Positions 10,976-21,468 of a stretch of 64,000 bases of DNA are shown one piece after another; positions within the stretch are counted from its first letter, which is position 1, and every line of letters starts with the position of its first letter. The notes under the pieces were generated by a model that saw only the letters and a list, made by a program, of their open reading frames with translations, ran no database searches and was not told the DNA's origin. The stretch comes from Coniella vitis. Taxonomy: Eukaryota; Ascomycota; Sordariomycetes; Diaporthales; Schizoparmaceae. The DNA is taken from the NCBI GenBank assembly GCA_011317545.1, contig WUJK01000001.1:5003001-5067000 (forward strand), in the 5' to 3' direction. A program made the translations under genes and the position numbers.

Positions 10976-13139
10976 TCACCAGGTACCAGTCAAGGCCACA
11001 AACGACCACACGCTGCCCACTGTGCTGCGGGCCTTGTTGTTCACATAGTCGCCAATGTCCGTCGTGCCGCTCACAACAAACTTGGTGGGCATGGGCACGG
11101 GATTCAGCCCGTTTGTCACAAACTTGTACATGGCGTCGACGGCTAGTGTGCCCACGCCGTACGTCGAGGCGTACTCGCGGCTGGTTGCGGCCACCCACAT
11201 TGCCCACTCGGAGATCATAAAGTCTACCGAGTACCCGTCGCCTGGCACCGCGTACAAGGTGCCTCCGCTCACACTCGCCAGGTCTGCGTACTTTTGGGCG
11301 TACCAGTCAGCCTGCATCACGTGTGCCTCCTCAGGGAACGTGGACAGGCCGAGCAGCGCGTCAGGGTACAGGTGAAATGCCGTCACCCAGCTGTCCGGAT
11401 GGCCATAGTTGTAGGTGAAGTGGGTTGGGCTCGAGACGCTGTTCAGTCCAAGTCCCTCGGTGCTGTAGATGGTATCGGCGAAGCTCTCGCCATACGACGT
11501 ATAGTTGGACAGACCAAAGAGCGCCCCAAGGGCCTTGAGGCCTACCGCAGAGCAGATACCAAGGCCGGTCTGGTTCGCACTGGCAGTGATGGCGTCGACA
11601 GTGCTGAGCTGATCTGCAGGGTACAGACCATTGGCAACGGTCCAGTCGCCAGCCACAAGGAGCTTCTCCTTGTACGTGTCAAGCCAGGCTGTGGAAGTAC
11701 CGGTGGCTTTGGTGTAGGCGTACAGCAGGGTGAATAATGGCGCTGTGGCCTCGACGTAAATGGCCTCGCCGCCGCCATCATTATGACCCGATGCCTCGGG
11801 GTAGACTAGAGGGGTGTCAAGTGTTAGTGTGCTGTGGTCCAGGGGCAAGCACAACCAGGAACTTACCTCCGAGGTCGTGCGGGATGTACTGTTCCGGCCA
11901 GTCGCCCGTGTTGAGATAGATGAGGTACGGTTCAAGGAGCAGTTTGATCCAGTCGGGGCTAATGACATAGAGTGCAGGGAAGGTCGGGAATATCACATCG
12001 ATCGTCGAAACGTCGCCGTCGCTCGAGATCTCCTTGAGGAATGCCAGCACACTTGCCGCGTCGTATGTGCTGGTAGGAATCACCAGGTCCATGGCCCCAT
12101 AGATTTGGCGGACAGACTGCTCGAGCAAGACGGTGTAGTCGGCGGCAAAGGGTGAGAATGCGGCGCCCGCCGCGACCACCTGGGCGTCAAAGGACGTGGA
12201 TTCTTCATGGGCGCTCTCGTAATCGGCGAGAAACGCAGGCAGGGCTGTCTCTGGTGTTGGATACTCGGACATGTAGTAGCCGCTGTACGAGGTTCCCAGG
12301 AAGGTCAAGGCATGGGCTCGATCATAGCCCACTGCAAAAGTGGCAGACGCGCTGGTTGTGCTGCCAAAGTCGTGGCTAATGCCAAACGTGTAGTCTGCAC
12401 CGTACGCCGTGGCCGTGTTGTCCAGCGTGCCACTGGATACAAAATCTTGCTGCACAGTGCTGCGGGCATTGTACATGTAGGTCATTGTCGAGCCGCTGGC
12501 CGGCTTGCTGCCAAAGATGATGGAGCCCCACGCGGCCATCTGGTCCACCTCTTCATAGAGTGTCTGGCTTGGGTCGGAGACATTCCAGTACACTGACTCC
12601 CCGTCTGACCCTATCTGCACGCTGGCACTCAAGGACCCCGAGAAGCCCGACCACGAATCGTCGAGACCACTGAAAATCTGCACCTCCTGGGCAGACGAGC
12701 TGCTGACGCTGACGGTGAGGTATGAATAAGGCAGAGACTGGCGGACATAGTTGCTGGGCGACACGGGGGAGAAGAAGTCTAGAGTGACGGTGGCGGAGCC
12801 TGCGGTCAGGGTGATGATGGTGTGGGTGGCCGTGAACTCGATGCCGGTTTGGGTGGCTGCCTTTGCATTGGCCACGCCGTTCACCTCGCTGAAGAGGTAG
12901 TATGTTGTGCCGGCTACTCGTGCAAACACGGGCCAGTAGAGGGTCTGGCCGTACCAGAACTCGGGCTCAGCGGTGGGCGCATCGCTTGCAGTGTTTCCTG
13001 GTAGCCAAGCCGACAGGTAAGGATTGCGGACAGCCAGCGGGTACGACGAGATGCTTGCTGTTGAAGCCCACGACGACGTGACGCACGCTGCAATGGAAAG
13101 CAGGCCAAGTGCCCACCTGAAGTGCACCTCCAGACGCAT
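10976..13139 (-). CDS. gtaA: Secreted glutaminase A-like protein (GtaA family, DUF4965/DUF1793)
   Basis: Exon 1 (13139-11867) and exon 2 (11805-10976) flank a 61-bp intron (donor GTAAGT, acceptor CTAG); the join gives 'DLGVYPEASGHNDGGGE' and a 700-residue protein, close to the length of fungal GtaA. Residues 1-25 form a signal peptide ending SSWA. Next come 'YPLAVRNPYLSAWLPG' (DUF4964), a beta-rich DUF5127 region, then the alpha-barrel with 'SPDWIKLLLEPYLIYLNTGDWP' (DUF4965) and 'GHNDGG...ECA-like' and 'YSVDFMISEWAMW' blocks (DUF1793). Family members are secreted enzymes that release glutamate from glutamine; activity on this copy is inferred from homology only. The leader before 13139 contains CT-rich sequence. 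Nearby short introns and codon use are normal for the region. Confidence 0.88.
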
Positions 13140-14859
13140 CTCGATGTCTTGATAACGGTAATGCACGCCCGGTCGGTCTGTCTGCCCCTGCTTCCTCTTG
13201 AATGAGCGCTCTAAATTGAACTTGGACTTGTCAAGGAGCGACGAACAGGAAAGGGCCAGCTCTTCTGGTATATATTTATTATACCTGCTGGTTCCTCTTT
13301 TCCGTGTATATTCTGCCCGTGTCGGTTGCCTGGGAACATCACAACCCCATAACGGGGCCCGCCCAGGACCACCGGCGCAGGGTCGAATTCGTCTGCCTAA
13401 TGAGACTAACTGAGATGGTAGCTGTTGGCCTGCTGAAAAGCGAGTTCCTATCTGGCTTGTCTGGATTGCGCAATCCTGTCCGCTAAAGACCAGGGCGAAT
13501 AACGGCGGTCGAGCTCCTCTTTTGCATTTGCAGATCGACCACTTTGGTACGTAGACCACGCTCTACCTACCTTGAGGGAATGCCGTTGCTCCAGTCAGAC
13601 TGACCCCGGTTGGTGAAGACGTATAAATGCAGGAATCTCCGGTTTACCGGGGTCGAGCAGTCTCCCGATTTCTGAAGACTCGCAAAGCTATTCCCGGGCG
13701 ATGAAATAACTCTGTGTTCCTTCTTGGTCAACTTTTAGCCCTAGGACTGCTGAATCCTTTCAGACCTGATTCCTGAATCAATAGTGCCGAGGCCGCGTTG
13801 CCCATGCACGATTGCATGCATGCCACGTCGATATAGTCCTACTCAGATGTGTGACCATGCTGGTTGCACGAAACCAGTGCCACTGTGCTGTGTACGCCGG
13901 CAAGTGCATGTGTGGTCAACAACAGGCACTCAAAATTAAATGATAGCGCAGCGCGGATATATCAGCGGCGGGGATCTCCAAGCCTAGCGCGTCTGTAGGG
14001 TACTTCAAGTCCGTAGACAGCCACAAGAAGGGAAACCGAATCATCGCTGAAAGTTGCGCAGTGATTTGTCTTGGGACCAGCGTAATGGAATGCGGATTCA
14101 GCCCAGAGACCATAATTTCGGTTCTTTCACAGCACTTGTCTTTACGTGGTTCCAACAGCCCGAGTCATCGATGCGGTGTGCATCTCACAAACACAGTTCT
14201 GGATTGCGATCTTTGAGCCTGGACGTCTCGGCCGACTTGATACTGCGCAAGCCTAGGACAGTAAATGACTTTTCGCTACGTAGTCTCAGGCCTCGCAATT
14301 ACGCACACGATGGAACAGAGAACAAACACGAGATATTAGTATCCCGATGCTTATATACATGTACATATTGTCAACTCCGTATATGTATCGGCGACCTCTC
14401 ATACGTCAATATCGATTCTACTGGTCTGCATAACCGTTAGATATTGACCACAGATATATCTAGGTATACTTATATGAGTTTAGTAGTACGTCAAATTTCT
14501 TGTTATGAACTCGGCATGGAAATGGCTGCGTCGTACCTATATTGTTCAACTTCGTGTATAAAATGACATTTAACAATACAAAACACATCTGTACCTACCA
14601 AAACTGGTACTGGAAGAGCGACTTGCCGTGGTTGGCGTGTACTTGTCCTCAGGTCCTCATTTTCATACAACACAACATAGTAAAAGGAAGACACCCAGGT
14701 GACCATCGCTCACCATCTCAGACAGAAGCCAGACTATTGAAGAAGGGCCGATGGCTAGAAACGGGCTGCAAGTGTGAGCATTTCCAAGATGTGGCGAAAG
14801 CCTTTTCATTCAATCTGTTCAGGTGCCCAGCACCTCAACTCCGAGGTCACAAGCCCCGG
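13140..14859. other. Intergenic region between glutaminase and Gag-like gene
   Basis: About 1.7 kb. It should contain the glutaminase promoter (proximal part is pyrimidine-rich, with a TATATTTATTATA stretch near 13270). Open frames (for example 14054-14440) have no recognisable features. The segment 14350-14480 is AT-rich. Confidence 0.35.
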
Positions 14860-15987
14860 TCAATCATCACTTGACCCTTTGGCACGTAGCTTTCGCCGAT
14901 CACGCACCTCACGACTGTGAACTGTACTTAGATCGCCCATAAATCGCGCCCAAGTCAATATGCCGCTCTCAAGCTCGCGCCCAAGGGTCATGCTGAGTCC
15001 CTCGTATGTCTCGCAGCGCGCCAGGCCCAATACCGCCATGACAAGCACCAGGTTATCATTCGGTTGCGGCTCGGCCTGATAGAGTCTGCGACGCAGATAC
15101 TGCAGGCGAAGGGCAAACTCTCGCAGGCTACCGTCAAAGCGGCGCTCGTTGGGCGAGATACTGCTCAACTCGCTCATCCACGTCGTGACATCCTCGCCGC
15201 CCGCTCTGGGGATCGCTTCGAGGACGAGGTCGTGTATCACCTTTGGGTTCTCCTCGGCACTGGCGAGCGGGTCGTATCCACTGGCGAGAAGGGTGTCCCG
15301 CACGTCACTGGAAAAAGACCCAACCATGAGAAGGCAGACGGCAGCACGGTTGGTGGTCCACTGCTCGTGTGTGAGGGCAGTATTGCTCGTCTTGTTCGCC
15401 CACGACGGAGTCTGCGGCCGTGGCTCTGGCACGCCGGGATACGGTGCGGTGATGTAGTCGGCTAGCCCATGGAAGCGCAGGATTCGTTTCAACACATCGT
15501 CCCATTCGTCCAAGTTCTCGAGACCAAGCAGACGGGGGAGCGGTGGCAGGGTCAGGGTGTGGAGCGATTGTCGCGATGCAGCGCCTACGCCCGAGCCAGC
15601 AGGATTGGTAGGATGATTGCTTTGAGACGTGAGGGCTGGTGACGGATTCGAGAGCTGTGACCGCAGTGGTTGCGGCAGTAGTAATGCACTTTGATGAGGT
15701 CGCGAGGCGGGCACAATGCTATCGTAGGCCGGTGGCATCAGGATATCGTCGCGGAAGCTCGAGTACTCTGGGCGGTGGTGCCGTCCAACATCGTAGTCTT
15801 TTCTGTAGTTGTTGTGGGCTGACAGAATGCCCGACAGCAGGCTCTGACCTGTCGCCCAGGTGGCCGATGCCCAAGCCTGACCGCGGCTTGGGCTTGGGCT
15901 GCCAGGGCTCGGTGCTGCTGCGAAGCTCGTGGAGGATGTTGATGCGGACCCGGAGCGCGGGCCTGCGCGTTGGTGATATGACGCCAT
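14860..15987 (-). CDS. Pro/Ser-rich protein with Copia-Gag-like domain, possibly domesticated
   Basis: From the ATG at 15987 the frame codes 375 residues; upstream frame extends to a GTG only, so an upstream exon cannot be excluded. Residues 1-140 are low-complexity Ser/Pro/Gly. The C-terminal half starts with 'LPPLPRLLGLENLDEWDDVLKRIL', continues with a Trp-containing 'EQWTTNRAAVCLLMVGS' and 'NPKVIHDLVLEAI', and ends 'FALRLQYLRRRLY...LVMAVLGL'. That order resembles the Gag_2/UBN2 domain of Copia elements (locus-NYxxW, later nucleoprotein dimer helices). There is no Zn knuckle, protease, RT or LTR nearby, no stop codons and no RIP scar, so a host gene derived from Gag is my inference. A plain hypothetical protein is the alternative. 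Confidence 0.55.
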   Translation of the reverse strand: MASYHQRAGPRSGSASTSSTSFAAAPSPGSPSPSRGQAWASATWATGQSLLSGILSAHNNYRKDYDVGRHHRPEYSSFRDDILMPPAYDSIVPASRPHQSALLLPQPLRSQLSNPSPALTSQSNHPTNPAGSGVGAASRQSLHTLTLPPLPRLLGLENLDEWDDVLKRILRFHGLADYITAPYPGVPEPRPQTPSWANKTSNTALTHEQWTTNRAAVCLLMVGSFSSDVRDTLLASGYDPLASAEENPKVIHDLVLEAIPRAGGEDVTTWMSELSSISPNERRFDGSLREFALRLQYLRRRLYQAEPQPNDNLVLVMAVLGLARCETYEGLSMTLGRELESGILTWARFMGDLSTVHSREVRDRRKLRAKGSSDD

Positions 15988-16842
15988 ATAGGGCTTGAAG
16001 GCAATGTCAGGCCTGAGCGTCAGTGTATCTGACTCGGCCGACTCGGGCAATGGGTGGATGCGCTCAGTGTTCAGTTCGATGACCAGAGAGTGCACAGACG
16101 GTGGTTAGTTTCCCAAGAGGCGGGCAAAAGGCGAACGTTGATAGCAAGCTGAGAAAAGTCGAGAAGGAAAAAGCACAAACGATTCACCAGAGGGCGCTTA
16201 GAAGATTGCTATACTATGTACTATGTATGTACTGGTATCGAGCCGTGAGGAGCAGGTTTCCAATGCTAGTCAACATTGCATCACCTGCAGGTAGCAGTGG
16301 GCTGGCGACCCGCTTCCCCGGATCGATCAAGCAGTCAGCTGTGGCCACCAGTTGCTCCGCGCAGTCGGACTTGTACACAGTACATAGTACGTTGACATGT
16401 CTACGACTCAATTACGGGCGAGTAGTGTCGACATACTGGCAGAGAGCCAATTGTGCTGCCTATTACTGCGTGCTCTTTGTCTTCTCGCGATTTTACGTGT
16501 ATGCAAGTACAATGTAGGCAAGAAACTGGGGCCAATTTTATTACAGTGGCTGGGAAACAATTGGCAAAGGCGGCTTTATGGCTTGCAGCTACTGTCTCAT
16601 CAACCAAGATTAGCGCCAAAAGCAAGCGAATAAACAGGCAATGCGCCTAAGCAGGAGGTTGTTTATACATGTAGCAAATCCCAGGAAAAACCAGAGATGC
16701 CTCTATTCATGACATTACAGGTTATCAGGATGTCGGTGCTTCATAGAAATCCTTCAACCACAGCTTTGGCCTAAGAGAATTGTTGCCAAAATTGATTAAG
16801 TAACAAAAAAGGAAAAAGTAACGGAAATTTGAAAATGAGCTT
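15988..16842. other. Intergenic region
   Basis: About 850 bp with no supported gene. It includes the promoter side of the Gag-like gene and the downstream flank of the tRNA gene, which ends in A-rich sequence at 16800-16840 (T-rich on the tRNA strand), suitable as a Pol III terminator. Confidence 0.35.
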
Positions 16843-16948
16843 TGCGCAAACCCGGAATCGAACCGGGAGCCCATCGAATCTCATTTGCCTTGAACGAGGA
16901 GACACAAGAAAATGGCAACGATGGATTTTACCACTAAACCATTTGCGC
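16843..16948 (-). tRNA. tRNA-Gly(GCC) with a 35-nt intron
   Basis: On the minus strand the acceptor arms GCGCAAA and TTTGCGC pair over 7 bp, the D arm is TGGTTTAGTGGTAAAATCCA, the anticodon arm is CCATCG-TTGCCA...T-CGATGG and the T arm is CCCGGTTCGATTCCGGG. The anticodon GCC is at 16916-16914. A 35-nt intron (16912-16878) lies directly 3' of A37, the canonical position for nuclear tRNA introns removed by the tRNA splicing endonuclease. Removing it leaves a 71-nt tRNA matching the eukaryotic tRNA-Gly pattern. Confidence 0.95.
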
Positions 16949-17452
16949 TTGATTTAGGAAATTCGCAATATATTATATTCCATTTTCCTTTCTGCAAGCA
17001 GTTTCGAGATTTCGCGAGGACTTCTATTTACATTCCGATATCAATTGTATACATGTGTCTGCCCATATAACATATAACAGTAGACGAGCCTTAGAGGAGG
17101 CTCGCATATAGTAGCTGGAGTAAGTCCAACTCATCTGGAATAATCGGGTCAGTTCTATTTACCGCTTACTGGAAGAGCAATATTGAAACTACAGCTCTTC
17201 CTGGAATCGATATACTATATAGTGGGCCTCACTCGTATTGTGCAGCGACATTAAACGGGCTTTGATCACCTCTGTTATTCTTTTCTGAATGGGCACCGCG
17301 GACCCGGTGGCTCATCAGGATATGAAGAAAAGCTTCGACTTACCCGATGCCCTTAATCTATGCCTCAAAGCGATCTGGCGAATGGAGGGGAGTGTAACTT
17401 CTTTTGTCCTCGCTTTGCTGCGGTGATAGATCATTATCAGCATATATAAATT
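16949..17452. other. Intergenic region without recognisable gene
   Basis: About 500 bp, AT-rich near 17040-17230, with no supported open frame. It separates the conserved gene block from the transcription factor relic. Confidence 0.35.
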
Positions 17453-18350
17453 TCAAAGCTTAGGCCGAAGCTGGATATCATTTGAGAAACTATCAAATTT
17501 TCTTCTATTCACCTTGTTGATTTCGGTTTCTAAGTCTCTGGAACTACTGGTTGACTCAGAACTGTCTAATAGCGCCGACTCTTCATAACATCCTCCTCGA
17601 TAGTTCATGCTAATGCGACTCGACTGCAAATGGGCACAAATGGATCGAGCTTCCAAGCTACATTCGTCTCCTCGAAGGTGTTCTGTGACCCCATCTCTAA
17701 ACAGATCCATCCGGGTTGGAAATTTGCAGCTTTTGTAACAGGACATTCAGCCTATGTTCCTCAGGATCTGCATTTATGCTGACCATGTTGACAGGATAAA
17801 CTGCCCGAGCATAGTTGGCCATAACCCGGCTGTCGGCCTCCGAAGCATTGATGCTGAGATGTGTATCAGCAATGCTTGCTACCTCGGTAGGCAGTTTGTC
17901 ATAGAGCAGACGAAACACGGTGTTGGAGAGAAAGAGCCCCGAGCTTGCTCGTAAAGCCCGTGAAGTGCTAGTAACAGACTACCTGTCGAGTCTTCGATTG
18001 GGTTGGAAGCTAGTTGGTCGTTTCCAAGTGCGCCGGCGTACTCGAACCCAAGCACGGAAAGGAATTGGAGCATCACGGGAGCGTAGTTTGAGAAGCTATG
18101 TCTGGCGTAGTACAGACGGGCGACGGTCTCCAATCTAGCCTTTGAAACCTGCATGATCTCCCCAACTGTCAGCTGGGCATGCGTAGCGTCAGTGGCGATG
18201 GATACGTCGTATAAGTCGTTGTTGACAAATGGTTCGAAAAGGAGAATTATAGCATAATGGAAATGCAGACTGTCATGAAATTGAGGCTCAGTAAGCGTTG
18301 CAATAGTGGAGTATCTCGTGTGACAAGAACGTACTGCATATGTAAATGGC
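17453..18350 (-). pseudogene. C-terminal relic of a fungal-specific transcription factor
   Basis: Reading from 18350 downwards, one frame gives 'HYAIILLFEPFVNND', then 'ARLYYARHSFSNYAPVMLQF' and 'LLLALHGLYEQARGSF', the pattern of the fungal-specific transcription factor C-terminal region (HxAxxLLxRPF... LxxxGLxxQ). After 'SFSP' the frame breaks near 17935; a +1 shifted frame continues 'VFRLLYDKLPTEVASIADTHLS'. A third overlapping frame (17453-17746) may continue with a Ser/Glu-rich tail. The Zn2Cys6 domain and the first half are absent: an LTR starts at 18364, only about 15 bp beyond the last coding-like base, where a CAG acceptor-like site suggests an exon edge. At least one frameshift plus truncation make it a pseudogene. 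Confidence 0.6.
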
Positions 18351-18363
18351 TAGGCAGCGCAAT

Positions 18364-18786
18364 TGTTATGACCCACGATCATGCAGGTCACAAGAACAGG
18401 CCAACGCAACATGATATGGATGTCGGAACCACGACGGACCGACAGGAGCCCTTATATAAGGATATCTGGACACTCATAATGACATAATTAGGGTTAGGGT
18501 CCTAATGGTTGCACGATCGATAGAATCGATATCGACTATATCGACTTACTAAGACAACGGAAGGATATAAGGACGGATAGTTTCCTACTATTTAGATAGT
18601 TTCCCTTATAGTCTTTAGTTGTAAATCTAAGTATTATTTTATATAATAGGGTAATCCCTCTGAATTACTTATAATACTTAATATTATTCGATAATATATA
18701 AAGACTTAAAGGTAATACTTCCCCACCTGCTAATATATAACTTATAGGTACTTCCAGAATCCGGGATTTAGGTAAGGATTATTATA
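18364..18786 (+). repeat. LTR (variant b, 423 bp), sense orientation, no internal region attached
   Basis: It begins TGTTATGACCC and ends in the family terminus GGATTATTA(C/T)A. It contains the TATATAAGG box, the TTAGGGTTAGGG motif at 18488-18499 and the ATCGATATCGA segment of variant b, but only one copy of the about 47-bp unit that is doubled in the 470-bp LTRs. The first 80 bp keep CA and TG dinucleotides while the rest is RIP-mutated. It is followed head-on by an LTR in the opposite direction, with only 15 bp of PBS-side internal sequence between. No matching 5-bp target duplication was found on either flank (GCAAT on the left). Confidence 0.8.
18488..18499 (+). promoter_or_regulatory. 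Telomere-type TTAGGGTTAGGG motif within LTR
   Basis: Two exact TTAGGG units lie about 30-40 bp downstream of a conserved TATATAAGG box. The same motif or a one-base variant recurs in the other LTRs at about 19333, 21813, 29020, 34011, 37538, 44762, 46019, 53429, 60395, 60690 and 61722 (either strand). It could be a binding site for a Myb-type telomere-repeat factor near the start of transcription; that role is inferred. Confidence 0.5.
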
Positions 18787-18801
18787 TAAGAGTTATAAAA
18801 A

Positions 18802-19471
18802 TATAATAATCCTTACCTAAATGTCACAGGCCCACCTGTGTAACATTGCCTTCGCCCGACGTGCCTGATAAGTTGACTAGATCTTCTGAAACGTGTTCAG
18901 AAGATTGCGTACCTTTTGCCTCAACCGCCCAAGCGAAAGGTTTCGTACGTACGTCGGAGACGGCCGCAGGAACGCTAGTCAATTCCTGGAGCCCCACAGG
19001 GGCCAGCCCGTCACACTAAATCCCGGATTCTAGAAGTACCTATAAGTTATATATTAGCAGGAGGGGGAAATATACCTTTAAGTCTTCGTACGTTTATCGA
19101 GTAATATTAAGTATTATAAGAGATTAAGAGGGATTACCCTATTATATAAGGTAATACTTAGATTTATAACTAAAGATTATAAGGAAGCTATCTAATATTA
19201 AGCTATAAACTCCTATCCTTATATCCTTCTATTATCTTAGTAAATCGATATAATCGATATCGATCCTATCGATCTATAGTATATTAGTCGATATAATCGA
19301 TATCGATTCTATCGATCGTATAACTATTAGAACCCTAACCCTAACTATATTATTATAAATATCTAGATATCCTTATATAAGAGATTCCTATCGGTCCGTT
19401 AAGGTTCCGATTTACTAGTATATAGTTATATTAGCCTATTCCTATAACCTATATATTTATAGGTTATAATA
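18802..19471 (-). repeat. 3' LTR of E1 (variant b) carrying a 194-bp insertion
   Basis: Family terminus TATAATAATCC at 18802 and GGTTATAATA at 19471, next to the reverse polypurine tract TTATCTCCCTTCT. The ATCGATATCGAT block is duplicated (about 19240-19320), and CCCTAACCCTAA is at 19333. Without the insertion and its 5-bp duplication the LTR is 471 bp, against 470 bp for both LTRs at 37408 and 45890. Confidence 0.85.
18822..19015 (+). mobile_element. Small GC-rich TG...CA element (194 bp), copy 1
   Basis: It starts TGTCACAGG, ends CCCGTCACA, and is flanked by the direct repeat CTAAA (18817-18821 and 19016-19020); removing it with one repeat restores the LTR sequence. It keeps CA and TG, in contrast to the RIP-mutated LTR around it. 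It holds a perfect 10-bp inverted repeat ATCTTCTGAA/TTCAGAAGAT with 5-bp spacer at 18881-18905. TG...CA ends and a 5-bp duplication point to integrase-mediated insertion, so a solo LTR or a TRIM-type non-autonomous element is likely. A second copy lies at 49014-49192. No open frame. Confidence 0.75.
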
Positions 19472-19574
19472 TTATCTCCCTTCTATTAATCTTTATCCCT
19501 AAAGACTTATAATATTTCCGTAAGTAATCCTACCTAATATTCTTACTTCGGATTATACTTTCCTAATTCGTTAT

Positions 19575-20160
19575 ATCGTCGTCTTCTCGTATAACGAAAC
19601 CTCGTTCGTTAAATCTAAGGTCTAATTCTGCTAAATAGAAGTTATCCTTATACTCGATTATTCTTTCGAACGCTTTCGAGATATATCCTTATTCTTATTA
19701 TAATTCTAAGGGTAGGACTTCTTATTAAGTTTCCCTTAGTAATTCTTCTCGCTATACCGAGTATATATCTTTAAAGCTTCCTTATTATAATATTTTAGAG
19801 ACGATTAATTCTGCCGACTTTTTATATATCTCTTTATAATATTAAAAGTTAAAGGATAAGATCGAGGAGCTAGAAGATAAACTAATACTCTTATATAGGT
19901 AGAAAAAGATATAATAAGAGCGGATAGTATATACTATTCGTTATAGTTTATCGAATCTAGAAGACCTAGATTATATAAAATATAAGGAGGTAGAGAAGGA
20001 GTATTTAGCTATCGAAGCTAAATATCGTTCCGTAGAGCCGACCGTTCCTAAAGGCTTATTACTTAAGGGTTTTATAATTACTATATTAGAGGATTTTAAT
20101 TAGTCTAGGATTTCTCTATTATCTCCGTTTAATTTTCTTATTAGTAATTTATAAGGTATT
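19575..20160 (+). pseudogene. Antisense accessory ORF of E1, coiled-coil type B, RIP-broken
   Basis: Opposite in direction to pol and located between the polypurine tract and the end of pol. Allowing TAG/TAA as RIP-derived stops, one frame runs about 195 codons from 'SSSRITKPRSLNL' through 'LKDKIEELEDKLILLY' and 'SNLEDLDYIKYKEVEKE', a Ser-rich head followed by a charged coiled coil. The stops fall where Gln or Trp would be expected. The same type occurs at 53665-54240 and, inverted, at 45130-45800. Function unknown. Confidence 0.55.
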
Positions 20161-20266
20161 AGGGCTTCTAGTTTATAACTTTAATTTCTTTAGAATTATT
20201 ATTAGGGGTCCTTAATAAAAGGTCTAATTATTCCTATAGGTAATTATTATAGTTAAAGATATAAAT

Positions 20267-20338
20267 AATCTTATAGCTTAGTAATTAGAGTTCCTAGTTT
20301 CTTATTAGGAGGTCTAGGGTTCGATTCCCTATAATACC
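20267..20338 (+). other. tRNA-Arg(UCU)-like sequence within E1 (RIP-degraded)
   Basis: 72 nt aligned base for base with the better-kept copy at 22744-22815. The anticodon stem-loop CCTAG-TTTCTTA-TTAGG and a T arm with TTCGATT are recognisable; the D arm GCTTAGTAATTAG lost its GG by TpG to TpA. Acceptor pairing is poor, so it is not a working tRNA gene. Confidence 0.5.
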
Positions 20339-20399
20339 TTCTCTATCTAAGGCTATAATAACTTTTTATTTTCGTATTCTTTAATAAGGTCTAGGTATA

Positions 20400-21463
20400 T
20401 ATTCTTTAGTAATTCCTAAGTATTTTCCGAATTATTATAATTTTTCTATTTAATAAGGTATTATTTTCCGTATCCGCGTTTATATAAGTCGAGAATCTAT
20501 TTAACTTCGTATTATCCTTATTCTAGTTCGATAATATCTATATTATACGAGAGTTCTATATCTACTAATACTAGTTCTAGGAGTAAAATATAGAAGACCG
20601 GGTATAAGCGTATATATAGGATTTCTAATTTATAATTAATTAGTAAAATCTATCGTATAATTTTATAAGGTCCGAGTTTTTTATAATTAAGTTTATTACT
20701 AGGTTTAGTAGTTTTAATATTTTTACGGTTAAGGTAGACTTTATCTCCCTTTTATAGGATTAATCTTTTAATCCTTTTCTAATTAGCGTATTTCGTTATT
20801 TATTTTTTAATATCCTAAAGTATATATCGAGTATCTTTATATAATTACTTAATTCTTCTAGCGTATTAATCTACCGTTTCTATATTTCTACCTAATAGTA
20901 TTTCGTAATATACCGTAGGGTTATATTTATAAAGTAGGAAGAATAGTAATTTTCCTATACTTATCGTATCTATACTATTATAGGCGAATTATATTATAAG
21001 TAAGAGTTCGACCTAATTATCCTATTCGTAGTTAATATAGTATTATAGATATTATTCTATAATCTAGTTAATACGTTCTATTTATTCGTCTATCTAAGGA
21101 TAAAATACTATAGATATACGTTATATCGTTCTAAGGTATTTAGTAAGTAAGATTTAGAATCTTAATATAAATTTTCTATCTTTATCTAATATAATTTCCT
21201 AAGGTATTCCGTAATTAGCGATAATAATACGGAGGAATATATATACGAGTTCCTCTACGGTACTATTTTCTTTATATAATAGGAAGTATATATACTTACT
21301 TAATCTATAAACTATTACTAAGATATTATTATACTATATCTAAGTTAAAGGTTCTTATAAAAGGGGTAATTTAGTAATAAAGTCTAGACTAATAGATAAT
21401 TATATAGTTATAGGTATTAATAGGGGTTATAATAGTCCGTAAGGTTTATATTATTCTATCTTA
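20400..21463 (-). pseudogene. 3' end of E1 pol (integrase C-terminus and chromodomain), RIP-broken
   Basis: The minus strand reads the integrase core and the chromodomain end, homologous to 42690-43730 on the + strand. It stops at 21468, where element E2 is inserted, and resumes at 29152. Confidence 0.75.
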
Positions 21464-21468
21464 TTCCG

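Noticed and set aside
18488..18499. A real telomere or subtelomere end
   Set aside because: Only two TTAGGG units occur, they recur within every LTR on both strands, and ordinary genes flank the region; it is an LTR motif and not a chromosome end.
18822..19015. CRISPR-like or phage attachment features for the hairpin element
   Set aside because: The context is fungal, the palindrome is not repeated in an array, and TG...CA ends with a 5-bp duplication are better explained by LTR-type integration.
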